A stretch of DNA of 21,292 nucleotides, from the NCBI GenBank assembly GCA_036259875.1, contig DATAAZ010000044.1:1-21292 (forward strand), given 5' to 3'. The notes beneath the pieces are model-generated. The model worked only from the letters and a program-made list of their open reading frames with translations, was not told the origin of the DNA and ran no database searches. This document shows, piece by piece, positions 1 through 6,902 of the stretch (the first letter of the stretch is position 1; every line of letters starts with the position of its first letter). The stretch comes from DATAAZ01 sp036259875. GTDB taxonomy: Bacteria > Actinomycetota > Thermoleophilia > Gaiellales > Gaiellaceae. The translations under genes and the position numbers were made by a program.

Positions 1-31
1 GAGACAGGCCGCGATGAGCGTGCTCCGCGAG

Positions 32-1204
32 CTAGTCGCGGAGAATCCAGAACAGCGTCGCTTCAGCCGGGCCGAGATTCCGCCAGCGCTCGATCGCAGT
101 CGCCTCGACGAGGAGGACCTCCCCGCGGCGAAGGACAGGGCGGCCGGTCGCGAGCAGAACCTGGACGAGCCCGTTCGCGACCGCGACGAGCTCCGTCCCT
201 TTGTGAGCGATGTGAGGTGCCCCGGTTTGGCGCGGCGCGAGGTGGACGAGGTAGGCGCGCAGGCCGGCGGCCGGGTCGTCGAGCAGCGGCACCGGCTGCT
301 CGCTCGCGCCGTCGCGTCTCCGCGGGTGTTGGCGGCGGCCGAGCCGGTAGCCGGCGACCACCTCGCCGCGCAAGAGCTCGTCGAGCGTGATGTTCAGCTT
401 GCCGGTCAGCTGGAGCAATGTTTCGAGCGAGAGACCCCGCCGGCCGCGCTCGGCCTGCGAGACGGCGCTCGGCGAGACGCCGGCAAGACGCGCCAGGTCG
501 GACTGGCTCAGGTGGCGCTGGAGCCGGGCGGCGCGCAGCGCCGTCCCGACTCGGGCGGCGACAGGCGCGGGGGTAAGCGTTGGCACACCGTCGACGTCCT
601 GATACCGAAAGACGGTCCCCTCGATGCCGGGCGGGCGGCCCTCCGCCTTCGCGACCCGCAGCCGTGCCTCTCCGACGACGAGGACGCACTGCGTCACCTC
701 TTCAATCGTGCGCCGCAAGCCGGGATAGAGCTCGCCTGAGGGCACGGACCAGTACGCGATCGCTCCGAGGTCGAGCAGCTGCGGGCAGCAGACCGCGAAG
801 AAGCGGGCGGCGACGTCGCTCCCCCAGCGTTCGATCATCGTCTCCATCGGGTCGAAGAGCAGGAGGTTGCGCTCGCTCGGCCGGCAGCGCTCGACGATCG
901 CGCGCATAAGCGGCGCCGGCTGTCCCAGGTCCCCGCCAGGCAACGCCTCGACGAGGTCGAAGCCGGTCACGGCCGGTCGGTCCGCGGAGAGCGCGACGTA
1001 GACCCGCCTGTCGTACCGGTCGGCCGCGGTCGCGACCGCGCGGTAGAACGGCTCGGCCGCCCGCGGATCGGCGACCTCCAAGACGACGTTGTCGCCCCAG
1101 AAGAGTCCACCGAGCGCGTCGTCGAGCTCCGGAATCCCCGTGCTCCCGACATCGTCGAGCGGCGGTGCGGCGCCTTCCGGCGGAGCGGGCATCTCATAAA
1201 GCAT
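32..1204 (-). CDS. RecA/KaiC-like (P-loop-less) - XRE HTH - cupin regulator
   Basis: A 390-residue protein in three parts. Residues ~20-210 look like a RecA/KaiC-type domain: an N-terminal STGIPELDDALGG segment typical of KaiC/RadA-like proteins, a Walker-B-like hydrophobic strand ending in FDPME (117-121), and a late strand (IEGTVFRY). The position where GxxxxGK(S/T) belongs reads EVADPRAAEPFYRA (43-56), so ATP binding is probably lost. Residues ~219-278 are a clear XRE-family helix-turn-helix (LSQSDLARLAGVSPSAVSQAERG). Residues ~305-390 resemble a small cupin (HIAHKGTE, 331-338, with the usual histidine/glutamate spacing). HTH plus C-terminal cupin is a known transcription-factor layout in which the cupin senses a ligand. 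The target is unknown. The start is ATG at 1204 with GGAAG just upstream; Met5 is an alternative. It diverges from the next gene. The HTH is certain, the cupin likely, the RecA-like fold an inference from motifs. Confidence 0.88.
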   Translation of the reverse strand: MLYEMPAPPEGAAPPLDDVGSTGIPELDDALGGLFWGDNVVLEVADPRAAEPFYRAVATAADRYDRRVYVALSADRPAVTGFDLVEALPGGDLGQPAPLMRAIVERCRPSERNLLLFDPMETMIERWGSDVAARFFAVCCPQLLDLGAIAYWSVPSGELYPGLRRTIEEVTQCVLVVGEARLRVAKAEGRPPGIEGTVFRYQDVDGVPTLTPAPVAARVGTALRAARLQRHLSQSDLARLAGVSPSAVSQAERGRRGLSLETLLQLTGKLNITLDELLRGEVVAGYRLGRRQHPRRRDGASEQPVPLLDDPAAGLRAYLVHLAPRQTGAPHIAHKGTELVAVANGLVQVLLATGRPVLRRGEVLLVEATAIERWRNLGPAEATLFWILRD

Positions 1205-1288
1205 AGCTTCCGACGCGGTGCGGTTCTGTCTCTGCCGCTCTATCCTGAGCGGAACGGTTCGCGGCGGCTGCCGCGGGGAGGGAGAGAA

Positions 1289-1639
1289 ATGGGAGCACAG
1301 CCCGGCGAAGCGAGGCAGGTGGATGATTGGGGGCCCGTTCGCCGCGGCTATGAGGTGAGGCTTCCGGACGGCCAGCGCGGCTCCGTCGAGAACATTCGCC
1401 TAGGGGACGACGGGGTCGAGCTAACGGTTGCGACCGGGTTGTTCGTACGTCGTCGGCTCACGATTCGCGAGGCCGAGGTCGAAGCGATCCTCCCGGCCGC
1501 CTACCGCATCCTCGTTCGGGGCTCGGACGTCGACGGCGCGGCGAACGGCGCCGACGACGTCGAGACCGTCGGCGGCATCCTGCGCATGCCCGTACTTGAC
1601 TCGCTACGGCCCGGCTCGGCGCGGAAGGACGCGGCATAG
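1289..1639 (+). CDS. PRC-barrel-like small protein
   Basis: A 116-residue soluble protein with no signal peptide or membrane segment. Residues ~14-75 have the look of a PRC-barrel: alternating short strands around VRRGYEVRLPDGQRG, a glycine-aspartate turn, then a strand ending in an acidic IREAEVEAILP segment. PRC-barrels occur in RNA-processing and photosynthetic-complex proteins and in many uncharacterised actinobacterial proteins, so no function is claimed. The ATG at 1289 is preceded by a strong purine-rich ribosome site (GGGGAGGGAGAG), which supports this start. The last ~35 residues are Gly/Ala/Asp-rich and probably flexible. It is transcribed away from the HTH-cupin gene and lies 98 bases before the dehydrogenase gene. 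Family assignment is tentative; that it is a real gene is fairly secure. Confidence 0.68.
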   Translation: MGAQPGEARQVDDWGPVRRGYEVRLPDGQRGSVENIRLGDDGVELTVATGLFVRRRLTIREAEVEAILPAAYRILVRGSDVDGAANGADDVETVGGILRMPVLDSLRPGSARKDAA

Positions 1640-1737
1640 TGGCGGACTCCGGTTTCATCGCCGACGCGCGGCGGGCGAGCGTCCGCCTCTCGAAGAGGAG
1701 CGGCGCGGCGTGACCGAAAATTGACGAACGCGCACCG

Positions 1738-2715
1738 ATGAGCGTTGTCGTGATCACGGGAGCCTCCGCCGGCGTCGGGCGCGCGACCGCCGTCGCCTTC
1801 GCACGCACGGGCGCGCGCCTCGGCCTCGTCGCGCGCGGCCGCGCCGGCTTAGCCGGAGCCCGCCGAGACGTCGAGGCTGCGGGAGGAAAGGCGCTCGTCC
1901 TCGCCGTAGACGTCGCCGATCACGAGCAGGTCGAACACGCCGCGGCCCGAATCGAAGAGTCACTCGGGCCGATCGACGTCTGGGTGAACAACGCGATGGC
2001 GACGATCTTTGCGCCGTTCGCCGAGATCGCGCCCGAGGAGTACAGGCGCGCGACCGAGGTGACCTACCTCGGTTACGTGTGGGGCACGATGGCGGCGCTC
2101 CGCAGGATGGTTCCCCGCGATCGCGGCGTGATCGTCCAGGTCGGGTCGGCGCTCGCCTATCGAGCGATTCCGCTCCAAGCCCCCTACTGCGGCGCGAAGC
2201 ACGCGATTCAAGGCTTTACCGAGTCGATTCGCTGCGAGCTCCTCCACGAGGACAGCCACGTCCATGTGACGACCGTGCAGCTCCCGGCGCTGAACACGCC
2301 GCAGTTCGACTGGGGGAGGAGCCGGATGCCGCGAAAACCGCAGCCGGTGCCTCCGATCTACCAGCCCGAGCTGGCCGCGGACGCGATCGTCTGGGCAGTG
2401 CGAGCGAGACGGCGCGAGGTCTACGTCGGCAGCTCCACCGTTCTCACGATCCTCGGCGACAGGCTCGCGCCCGCACTCGGCGACCGCTACCTGGCCCGCA
2501 CCGGCTACGAGGCGCAACAGACGGACGACCGGGCTGAGCCGGACGACCGCGACAACCTCTTCGAGCCTCTCCCGGAGGAGTGGGGCGCTCACGGGCGTTT
2601 CGACCGAGAGGCGCATCCGCGGAGCATCCAGTTCTGGGCGACGAAGCACCGTCGCGCGATCGGTGCGCTCGCCGTCGCAGCACTCACTCTCGGCGTTGCG
2701 GCTCGAGCGCGGTAG
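1738..2715 (+). CDS. SDR-family NAD(P)-dependent oxidoreductase
   Basis: A 325-residue classical short-chain dehydrogenase. The Rossmann motif TGASAGVG is at residues 7-14, the adenine-ring Asp-Val at ~58-59, NNA at 84-86, and the catalytic Ser137, Tyr150 and Lys154 (YCGAK) are all present, so the enzyme should be active. It is longer than the usual ~250 residues: a ~75-residue extension rich in Asp/Glu and Arg ends in a short hydrophobic stretch (AIGALAVAALTLGVAA), possibly a membrane anchor. The substrate cannot be read from sequence. No good Shine-Dalgarno precedes the ATG. Its stop is 6 bases before the next gene, a membrane protein, which itself overlaps the debranching-enzyme gene, so the three probably form one transcript. 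Confidence 0.93.
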   Translation: MSVVVITGASAGVGRATAVAFARTGARLGLVARGRAGLAGARRDVEAAGGKALVLAVDVADHEQVEHAAARIEESLGPIDVWVNNAMATIFAPFAEIAPEEYRRATEVTYLGYVWGTMAALRRMVPRDRGVIVQVGSALAYRAIPLQAPYCGAKHAIQGFTESIRCELLHEDSHVHVTTVQLPALNTPQFDWGRSRMPRKPQPVPPIYQPELAADAIVWAVRARRREVYVGSSTVLTILGDRLAPALGDRYLARTGYEAQQTDDRAEPDDRDNLFEPLPEEWGAHGRFDREAHPRSIQFWATKHRRAIGALAVAALTLGVAARAR

Positions 2716-2721
2716 GCCGAG

Positions 2722-3171
2722 ATGGAGGCGCTGAGCTGGCGTGAGGTCGACCTGGGTGGCGTCGCGCTCGCGGGACTCGTTGCCGGCTACGTGATGGCGC
2801 TCGCAGGCCTCTGGTCCGGGCGGCTGCCGGGTCTCGTCGCGGTCGACATCGCCGAGTTCGGCCGCCGCTACATGGTCTCCGACCGACCGAGCGCCTGGCT
2901 GTTCGGGATGGCCTCGCATCTCGCGAACAGCGTCGTTCTCGTGCTCGCCTGGGCGATGGTGATCGAGCCGAACCTCGAGTGGCCCCGCCCGCTCGAGGGT
3001 CTCCTCTGGGGCGAAGCTCTCGCTCTCACGCTCGCTGGCGCCCTCGTGGCGCCGCTCTCGGGGCTCGGGCTGATGGGCCGGAGGACCGGTGATCTGCGTT
3101 TCGCGGCGACCAACGTCCTCATCCACGCCGTCTGGGGGCTGCTGGTCGGGGCGCTGTACGTCCCGCGGTGA
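2722..3171 (+). CDS. Four-helix integral membrane protein, unknown function
   Basis: A 149-residue hydrophobic protein with four predicted transmembrane helices, at about residues 11-31, 58-82, 94-115 and 125-146. The loops are short; the first carries the basic FGRRYMVSDRPS segment. Small four-helix proteins of this type are common hypotheticals in actinobacteria and I do not recognise a functional family. The gene begins 6 bases after the dehydrogenase stop, and its TGA (3169-3171) overlaps the GTG start of the following glycosidase gene in a GTGA junction, which implies translational coupling. Membrane location is well supported; the role is unknown. Confidence 0.8.
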   Translation: MEALSWREVDLGGVALAGLVAGYVMALAGLWSGRLPGLVAVDIAEFGRRYMVSDRPSAWLFGMASHLANSVVLVLAWAMVIEPNLEWPRPLEGLLWGEALALTLAGALVAPLSGLGLMGRRTGDLRFAATNVLIHAVWGLLVGALYVPR

Positions 3172-5291
3172 ACGGCGCCCGCGTCCCCCATCCGATCGAG
3201 GTCCTCTACGGCGACGGGGTCGCGATGGCGTGCGACCTCGACGGAGAGGTCCGCGCCGACGAGCCGCACGGTCTCTTCGCCGCCGACACGCGTGTCCTCT
3301 CGACCTACCGGATGACGATCGGGGGGCAGAAGTGGCAGCTGCTCGGCAGATACCGCTTGGGGCAGGGCACGGCGCACTGGCGCTTCCAGAGCCCGGCGAT
3401 TCGGGATCCGAGCGGCCCGATTCCGCAGGGGTGCCTCTTCCTCGAGCTGAATCGACGCGTCTCGGGCGCGCTCCACGACGACCTGTGCATCGCGAGCTAT
3501 GCGCGCGAGCGCGTCCGCACGACGCTCGTTCTCCAGCTCGACGCGGACTTCGCCGACGTCTTCGAGGTGAAGGAGCAAGAGCGCGTGCCGCCTCGCCTCA
3601 CCGTTCAACGCATCCCGCTGCGCGAGGGGATTCGGCTCGTCTACGAGCACCGTGACGTTCGCCGCGGTCTGCGCCTCACCGTTACGCCGACCGGCGGAGC
3701 CGTTCAATTCGTGGGCTCGCTCGTCCTCCTCGATCTCGTCCTCGAGCGGGGCGCGGAGTGGCGCCTGTGCCTCGACGCCGAGCCCGAAGTAGACGGGGAG
3801 GTGCTCCGCTTCGCGGGCGACCCGCACTCGCCCGAGACGAATCCGCTGCGCGAGCGGATGACCCTCACGTTGAGCGCCTGTCCGGTCCTCGAGGCGCCGT
3901 TCGAGCGCGGCTGCACGGACCTCCACGCGCTCGCCCTCCCGGCGAACGGCGCGCCACCGTACGTCGCCGCCGGAGTCCCGTGGTTCTACACGCTCTTCGG
4001 CCGAGACACGCTCGTCCCGGCCCTCATGGCCGGGCTCCTCGGGACTTGGCCGGCGGAGGGCGCGCTCGCGGCGCTCGGCGATCTCCAAGCGAGCGAGCGA
4101 GACGACTGGCGGGACGCCGAGCCCGGTAAGCTCCCGCACGAGCTTCGGAGAGGCGAGCTGGCGCGGCTCGGGCTCCGCCCGCACGACCCGTACTACGGCG
4201 CGCACGACGTGCCCGCGCTCTATTGCCTGGCGCTCTGGAACGCGTGGCGCTGGACCGGCGATCGCGCGCTGCTCGACGCGCATCTCGACACCGCTTCTGC
4301 GGCGCTCCGCTGGTGCGAGGAGCTGGGCGACCGCGACGGCGACGGGCTCCAGGAGTACGCGACGCGAAGCGAGCGCGGCTACTACAACCAGAGCTGGAAG
4401 GACGCGGGCGACGCGATCGTCCACGAAGACGGGACGACCGCCGCGCTCCCGCTCGCGACGATCGAGCTCCAGGGCTACCTGTACGGCGCGCTCCTCGCGA
4501 TGGCGGAGCTCTTCGACGCGTCCGGTGACGGCTCCGAGGTTGAGCGGCTCCGCGCGGCGGCGGGTGACGTTCGGCTACGGGTCGAGGAGCGCTACTGGCT
4601 CCCCGATCGCGGGTTCTACGCCATGGCGCTCGACGGCGAGAAGCGGGTCGTCGCGAGCATCGGCTCGAACCCGGGGCAGCTTCTCTGGACGGGTCTCCCC
4701 GCGCCGGAGCGAGCGCGCGCCGTCGCGCGCCGCCTCGTCGCGGACGATCTCTTCACCGGCTGGGGTCTTCGGACCCTCTCCGCTGAGCATGCCCGCTACA
4801 ACCCGCTCTCGTACCAGCGCGGGTCGGTATGGCCGCACGACACCGCGTTGGCGGCGGCGGGGATGTGGCGCTACGGCCTCCGTGAGGAAGCGGCGACCGC
4901 CCTGCGTGGCGTCCTCGAGGCCGCGTGCGCCTTCGAGGGCGATCGGCTGCCCGAGCTCTTTTGCGGATTCGACCGCTCGATCGGGCCGCCGGTTCCGTAC
5001 CGGGAGGCGAACGTCCCGCAGGCGTGGGCTGCGGCCGTGCCGGTGCTCGCCGTCCAGCTGTTCCTCGGGCTCGTGCCCGATGCACCGCGGGGCCGCTGCT
5101 TCGTCGCGCCCTGGCTCCCTGACTGGATGCCGTCCCTCGAGGTTCGCGGTATCGCCGTCGGCGAAGGCACGCTCGACATCGTCGCGAGGCGCGACGAAGA
5201 GGAGACGGCGGTCGAGATTACGAGTAGCGGCGTCGAGGTGATCGAGGATGGGACGGCGGCGCCACTCTGGGGCGACCCAGCGCGCGCCTGA
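3168..5291 (+). CDS. Glycogen debranching-type amylo-alpha-1,6-glucosidase
   Basis: A 707-residue protein of the bacterial/archaeal debranching family (GDE N-terminal domain plus (alpha/alpha)6-barrel glucosidase). The N-terminal beta domain (~10-245) begins with the signature GLFAADTRVLSTYRM (35-49). The catalytic barrel (~265-690) carries PWFYTLFGRDT (271-281), PHDPYYGAHDVPALY (338-352), YNQSWKDAGDAI (406-417), YNPLSYQRGSVWPHDT and FCGFDRSIG, all hallmark segments of this family. It should hydrolyse alpha-1,6 branch residues of glycogen or related alpha-glucans in the cytoplasm; there is no signal peptide. Some relatives act on other oligosaccharides, so the exact substrate is open. The GTG start lies inside the preceding gene's stop (GTGA). 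A GH15 alpha-glucanase pseudogene lies ~5 kb downstream, so alpha-glucan turnover may once have been broader here. Confidence 0.92.
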   Translation: MNGARVPHPIEVLYGDGVAMACDLDGEVRADEPHGLFAADTRVLSTYRMTIGGQKWQLLGRYRLGQGTAHWRFQSPAIRDPSGPIPQGCLFLELNRRVSGALHDDLCIASYARERVRTTLVLQLDADFADVFEVKEQERVPPRLTVQRIPLREGIRLVYEHRDVRRGLRLTVTPTGGAVQFVGSLVLLDLVLERGAEWRLCLDAEPEVDGEVLRFAGDPHSPETNPLRERMTLTLSACPVLEAPFERGCTDLHALALPANGAPPYVAAGVPWFYTLFGRDTLVPALMAGLLGTWPAEGALAALGDLQASERDDWRDAEPGKLPHELRRGELARLGLRPHDPYYGAHDVPALYCLALWNAWRWTGDRALLDAHLDTASAALRWCEELGDRDGDGLQEYATRSERGYYNQSWKDAGDAIVHEDGTTAALPLATIELQGYLYGALLAMAELFDASGDGSEVERLRAAAGDVRLRVEERYWLPDRGFYAMALDGEKRVVASIGSNPGQLLWTGLPAPERARAVARRLVADDLFTGWGLRTLSAEHARYNPLSYQRGSVWPHDTALAAAGMWRYGLREEAATALRGVLEAACAFEGDRLPELFCGFDRSIGPPVPYREANVPQAWAAAVPVLAVQLFLGLVPDAPRGRCFVAPWLPDWMPSLEVRGIAVGEGTLDIVARRDEEETAVEITSSGVEVIEDGTAAPLWGDPARA

Positions 5292-5475
5292 CGAGAGGTA
5301 TCGCCGCTTCGACGGGATCGCCCTCGACGAGCTCCCGCTCGTTCCCCTTCGCGCGGCCGCGGAGGTCGCGTCGCATCGGGTCGACCGGGTCCCAGCCCCG
5401 CAACTCTGGAAGCCGCGCCGCGCGACGGCGGTTCTCGACCGCGTAGGCCGGGCCGGCGAGGTAGACCCGCCTGAC
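5292..5475 (-). pseudogene. Remnant of a nucleoside 2-deoxyribosyltransferase-like gene
   Basis: On the minus strand a reading with strongly GC-biased third positions encodes ~61 residues: VRRVYLAGP at the front, then GWDPVDPMRRDLRGRAKGN, then ELVEGDP. From memory, YLAGP followed by a VDPMRRDxRGRE...N...IVEGD segment is the layout of the nucleoside 2-deoxyribosyltransferase superfamily (Nuc_deoxyrib_tr). Two defects are visible. The codon where GTG or ATG is expected (5473-5475) reads GTC, and no ATG/GTG exists upstream in this frame. The sequence also stops resembling the family after ~5305 and runs into the 3' end of the debranching gene, so the C-terminal half (~60-70 residues, with the expected active-site part) is missing. 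It lies head-to-head with queF. Family recognition is by eye only. Confidence 0.5.
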
Positions 5476-5495
5476 GCTTCCGCGCTGTGAGTGCC

Positions 5496-5501
5496 TAGAG
5501 T
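5496..5501 (+). promoter_or_regulatory. Putative -10 box for queF (leaderless-type)
   Basis: TAGAGT, in the context CCTAGAGT, lies 6 bases before the GTG of queF, and the gene has no Shine-Dalgarno. CTGACG at 5471-5476 is a near match to a TTGACN -35 box at a 19-base spacing. If this is the -10, transcription would start at or next to the GTG. The same arrangement recurs at four other genes in the window, which is the main support. Confidence 0.45.
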
Positions 5502-5507
5502 GCGCTT

Positions 5508-5891
5508 GTGACCGAGGTACGTCCCACCGACGAGTTCGTCGCGCTCGGGCATGCCGGCTCCGAACACTTCGTCGGCTTGGAGACGTTTGAGAACCCGGGC
5601 GTTACGCGAGTCGAGATGACGAGCGACGAGCTGACCGCTCTTTGCCCGATCACCGGGCAGCCCGACATGTACGAAGCCACGATCGAGTACACGGCGAAGG
5701 GGCTCTGCCTCGAATCGAAGTCGCTGAAGCTCTACCTCGCGCGCTATCGCAACGAGGGAGCCTTCTGCGAGGCGTTGGCCGTGCGAATCCGAGACGACGT
5801 CGCGGAGGCGCTCGAGCTGGATGCGGCCGACGTGACCGTGACGCTGACGCAGAAGGCACGCGGCGGGATCACGATCACCGCGAAGTCCTAA
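5508..5891 (+). CDS. queF: NADPH-dependent preQ0 reductase (preQ1 synthase)
   Basis: A 127-residue unimodular QueF of the T-fold superfamily. It reduces the nitrile of 7-cyano-7-deazaguanine (preQ0) to the aminomethyl group of preQ1 in queuosine tRNA modification. Visible signatures are the catalytic Cys46 in ALCPITGQPD, the acid Asp53, and the QueF-specific motif ESKSLKLYL (69-77) that binds NADPH. FCEALAVRIRDD and a GGITIT C-terminal strand also fit. The start is GTG at 5508; there is no Shine-Dalgarno but a TAGAGT box 6 bases upstream. No queC, queD, queE or tgt lies within the window, so this copy is a singleton here and the rest must be elsewhere or preQ0 is taken up. I saw no preQ1 riboswitch in the short upstream gap. 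Confidence 0.95.
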   Translation: MTEVRPTDEFVALGHAGSEHFVGLETFENPGVTRVEMTSDELTALCPITGQPDMYEATIEYTAKGLCLESKSLKLYLARYRNEGAFCEALAVRIRDDVAEALELDAADVTVTLTQKARGGITITAKS

Positions 5892-6043
5892 TTTTGCGCT
5901 GACGCCACGGACGCGCATTGCGGCGTGCGCGCTCGCCTGGGAGAGGACAACGCGCCGGCATCCCGGTCGGGAGCGCCAACGAACGCGGCCGTCCGTGAAC
6001 GATCTGCCGCCATCTTGCTCGTCCGCCCGCTCGGCTGCGCGCC

Positions 6044-6086
6044 TGCTTTACTTTGTATAGTGTCCGTTCCTTCAGAAAGTAAAGCA
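6044..6086. promoter_or_regulatory. 11-bp perfect inverted repeat upstream of the carbonic anhydrase
   Basis: TGCTTTACTTT (6044-6054) and AAAGTAAAGCA (6076-6086) are exact reverse complements separated by 21 bases. The arms are AT-rich inside otherwise ~70% GC DNA, and the right arm abuts the Shine-Dalgarno AAGGAGG (6086-6092). The spacer holds TATAGT (6056-6061), a good -10 candidate. Arms flanking a -10 box suggest a repressor operator. Alternatively, if transcription starts further upstream, the RNA could fold into a hairpin that sequesters the ribosome site. Which of these applies cannot be decided from sequence. Confidence 0.55.
6056..6061 (+). promoter_or_regulatory. Putative -10 box (TATAGT) of the carbonic anhydrase gene
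   Basis: TATAGT lies between the two arms of the inverted repeat, 36 bases before the ATG. That would give a ~30-base leader containing the right arm and the strong AAGGAGG ribosome site. No convincing -35 hexamer is seen 16-19 bases upstream. Confidence 0.4.
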
Positions 6087-6097
6087 AGGAGGATGGG

Positions 6098-6589
6098 ATG
6101 AGCGTGATCGACGAGCTCCTCGAGAACGCGGAGAGATATGGCGAGGCCTTCGAGAAGGGGGAGCTGCCGCTCGTGCCGGCAAAGCGCGTCGTCGTCGTCG
6201 CGTGCATGGACGCGCGACTCAACCCGGACGGTCTGCTCGGTCTGAGCGAAGGCGACGCGCATGTGATTCGAAATGCGGGCGGCGTCGTGACAGACGATGA
6301 GATCCGCTCCATCTCAATCTCGCAACGCCTCCTCGGAACCGAGGAGATCATGCTCATCCATCACACCGACTGCGGGATGCTGACGTTTAGCGACGACGAC
6401 TTTCGGCGCCAGGTTCAGCAAGAGACCGGCGTGAAGCCGGAATGGGCGGCCGAAGCGTTCGACGATCTCGACGAGGATGTCCGCCAGTCGATCGCTCGGA
6501 TCAAGGCGAGCCCCTTCGTCCCCAAGAAGGAGAAGGTGCGCGGGTTCGTCTACGAGGTGGAGACGGGCAGGCTCCGGGAGGTCCGCTAG
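6098..6589 (+). CDS. Beta-class carbonic anhydrase
   Basis: A 163-residue beta-carbonic anhydrase, the same length as the mycobacterial Rv1284 type as I recall it. It interconverts CO2 and bicarbonate in the cytoplasm. The zinc ligands are Cys36 (in VACMDAR), His89 and Cys92 (in IHHTDCGM), and the Asp38-Arg40 dyad that positions the active-site water is present. RNAGG (58-62) and the C-terminal FVYEVETGRLREV strand are typical. No signal peptide. The ATG at 6098 has one of the best Shine-Dalgarno sequences in the window (AAGGAGG, 5-base spacer). Expression is probably controlled through the inverted repeat just upstream. It appears monocistronic: a gap with no gene follows. Confidence 0.95.
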   Translation: MSVIDELLENAERYGEAFEKGELPLVPAKRVVVVACMDARLNPDGLLGLSEGDAHVIRNAGGVVTDDEIRSISISQRLLGTEEIMLIHHTDCGMLTFSDDDFRRQVQQETGVKPEWAAEAFDDLDEDVRQSIARIKASPFVPKKEKVRGFVYEVETGRLREVR

Positions 6590-6768
6590 CCGCCGGCATC
6601 GCGGCACTCGGTCCGATGCGCGAGCGGCGTCTCGGCAAGCAGCGCCGGGCTTGGCAGGACCGATATGTGCCCGTCCGCGGATCGCAGTGGACTGACTGAC
6701 TTCAGCGGTTACGCAGGCCGGTCGGAGCCATACCAGGCAACGGGTGCGTGCCCGATGCGGCTTGGAGA
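6590..6768. other. Gene-free stretch after the carbonic anhydrase gene
   Basis: Together with the tRNA fragment and the bases up to 6902 this is just over 300 bases without a protein gene. I see no convincing terminator, promoter or conserved reading here. Open readings crossing it have poor codon bias and overlap the tRNA-like sequence. Confidence 0.5.
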
Positions 6769-6830
6769 GCGGAGGGGGAGGGATTCGAACCCTCGTCGGA
6801 CCCAGAGGCCGAACCGGTTTCGAAACCGCC
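6769..6830 (-). pseudogene. Displaced 3' portion of a tRNA-Ser (att-like scar)
   Basis: Read on the minus strand this gives an anticodon-arm-like CGGT-TTCGAA-ACCG, a variable arm with a TCGG/CCGA stem, a perfect T arm (GAGGG-TTCGAAT-CCCTC) and the acceptor 3' strand CCCCTCC plus G. The 5' half is absent: the sequence upstream has no D arm and no GGAGGGG. Positions 6769-6795 are identical to 12205-12231 in the complete tRNA-Ser(CGA), in the same orientation. Elements that integrate into tRNA genes leave exactly this kind of displaced 3' piece, starting near the anticodon loop. The anticodon loop is one base short, so it is not functional. No integrase gene is recognisable beside it. Confidence 0.65.
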
Positions 6831-6865
6831 TACAAAGCGCCGACTTGCAAGTGCTCTAGCCCGTC

Positions 6866-6886
6866 TTCGCCAGTGAATTCGCCAGT
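6866..6886. repeat. 9-bp direct repeat beside the tRNA-Ser fragment
   Basis: TTCGCCAGT occurs at 6866-6874 and again at 6878-6886, a 12-base period. A 10-base perfect palindrome, ACTTGCAAGT, lies at 6843-6852. Short repeats and palindromes next to a tRNA scar resemble integrase or excisionase binding sites, but the case is weak. Confidence 0.3.
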
Positions 6887-6902
6887 CAGAGCGCGTCGTC
6901 GG

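Noticed and set aside
1683..1703. Hairpin around CCTCT-CGA-AGAGG after the PRC-barrel-like gene
   Set aside because: The stem is short and there is no T-run; it is not distinguishable from chance in DNA this rich in GC.
5476..5507. Possible preQ1 riboswitch before queF
   Set aside because: The gap between the remnant gene and queF is too short, and no preQ1-type pseudoknot sequence is seen; a -10 box next to the start also leaves no leader.
4575..5918. Long minus-strand open reading antisense to the debranching enzyme and queF
   Set aside because: Low-complexity Arg/Asp/Glu-rich translation without family motifs; the opposite strand carries two well-recognised enzymes. It is a product of high GC content.
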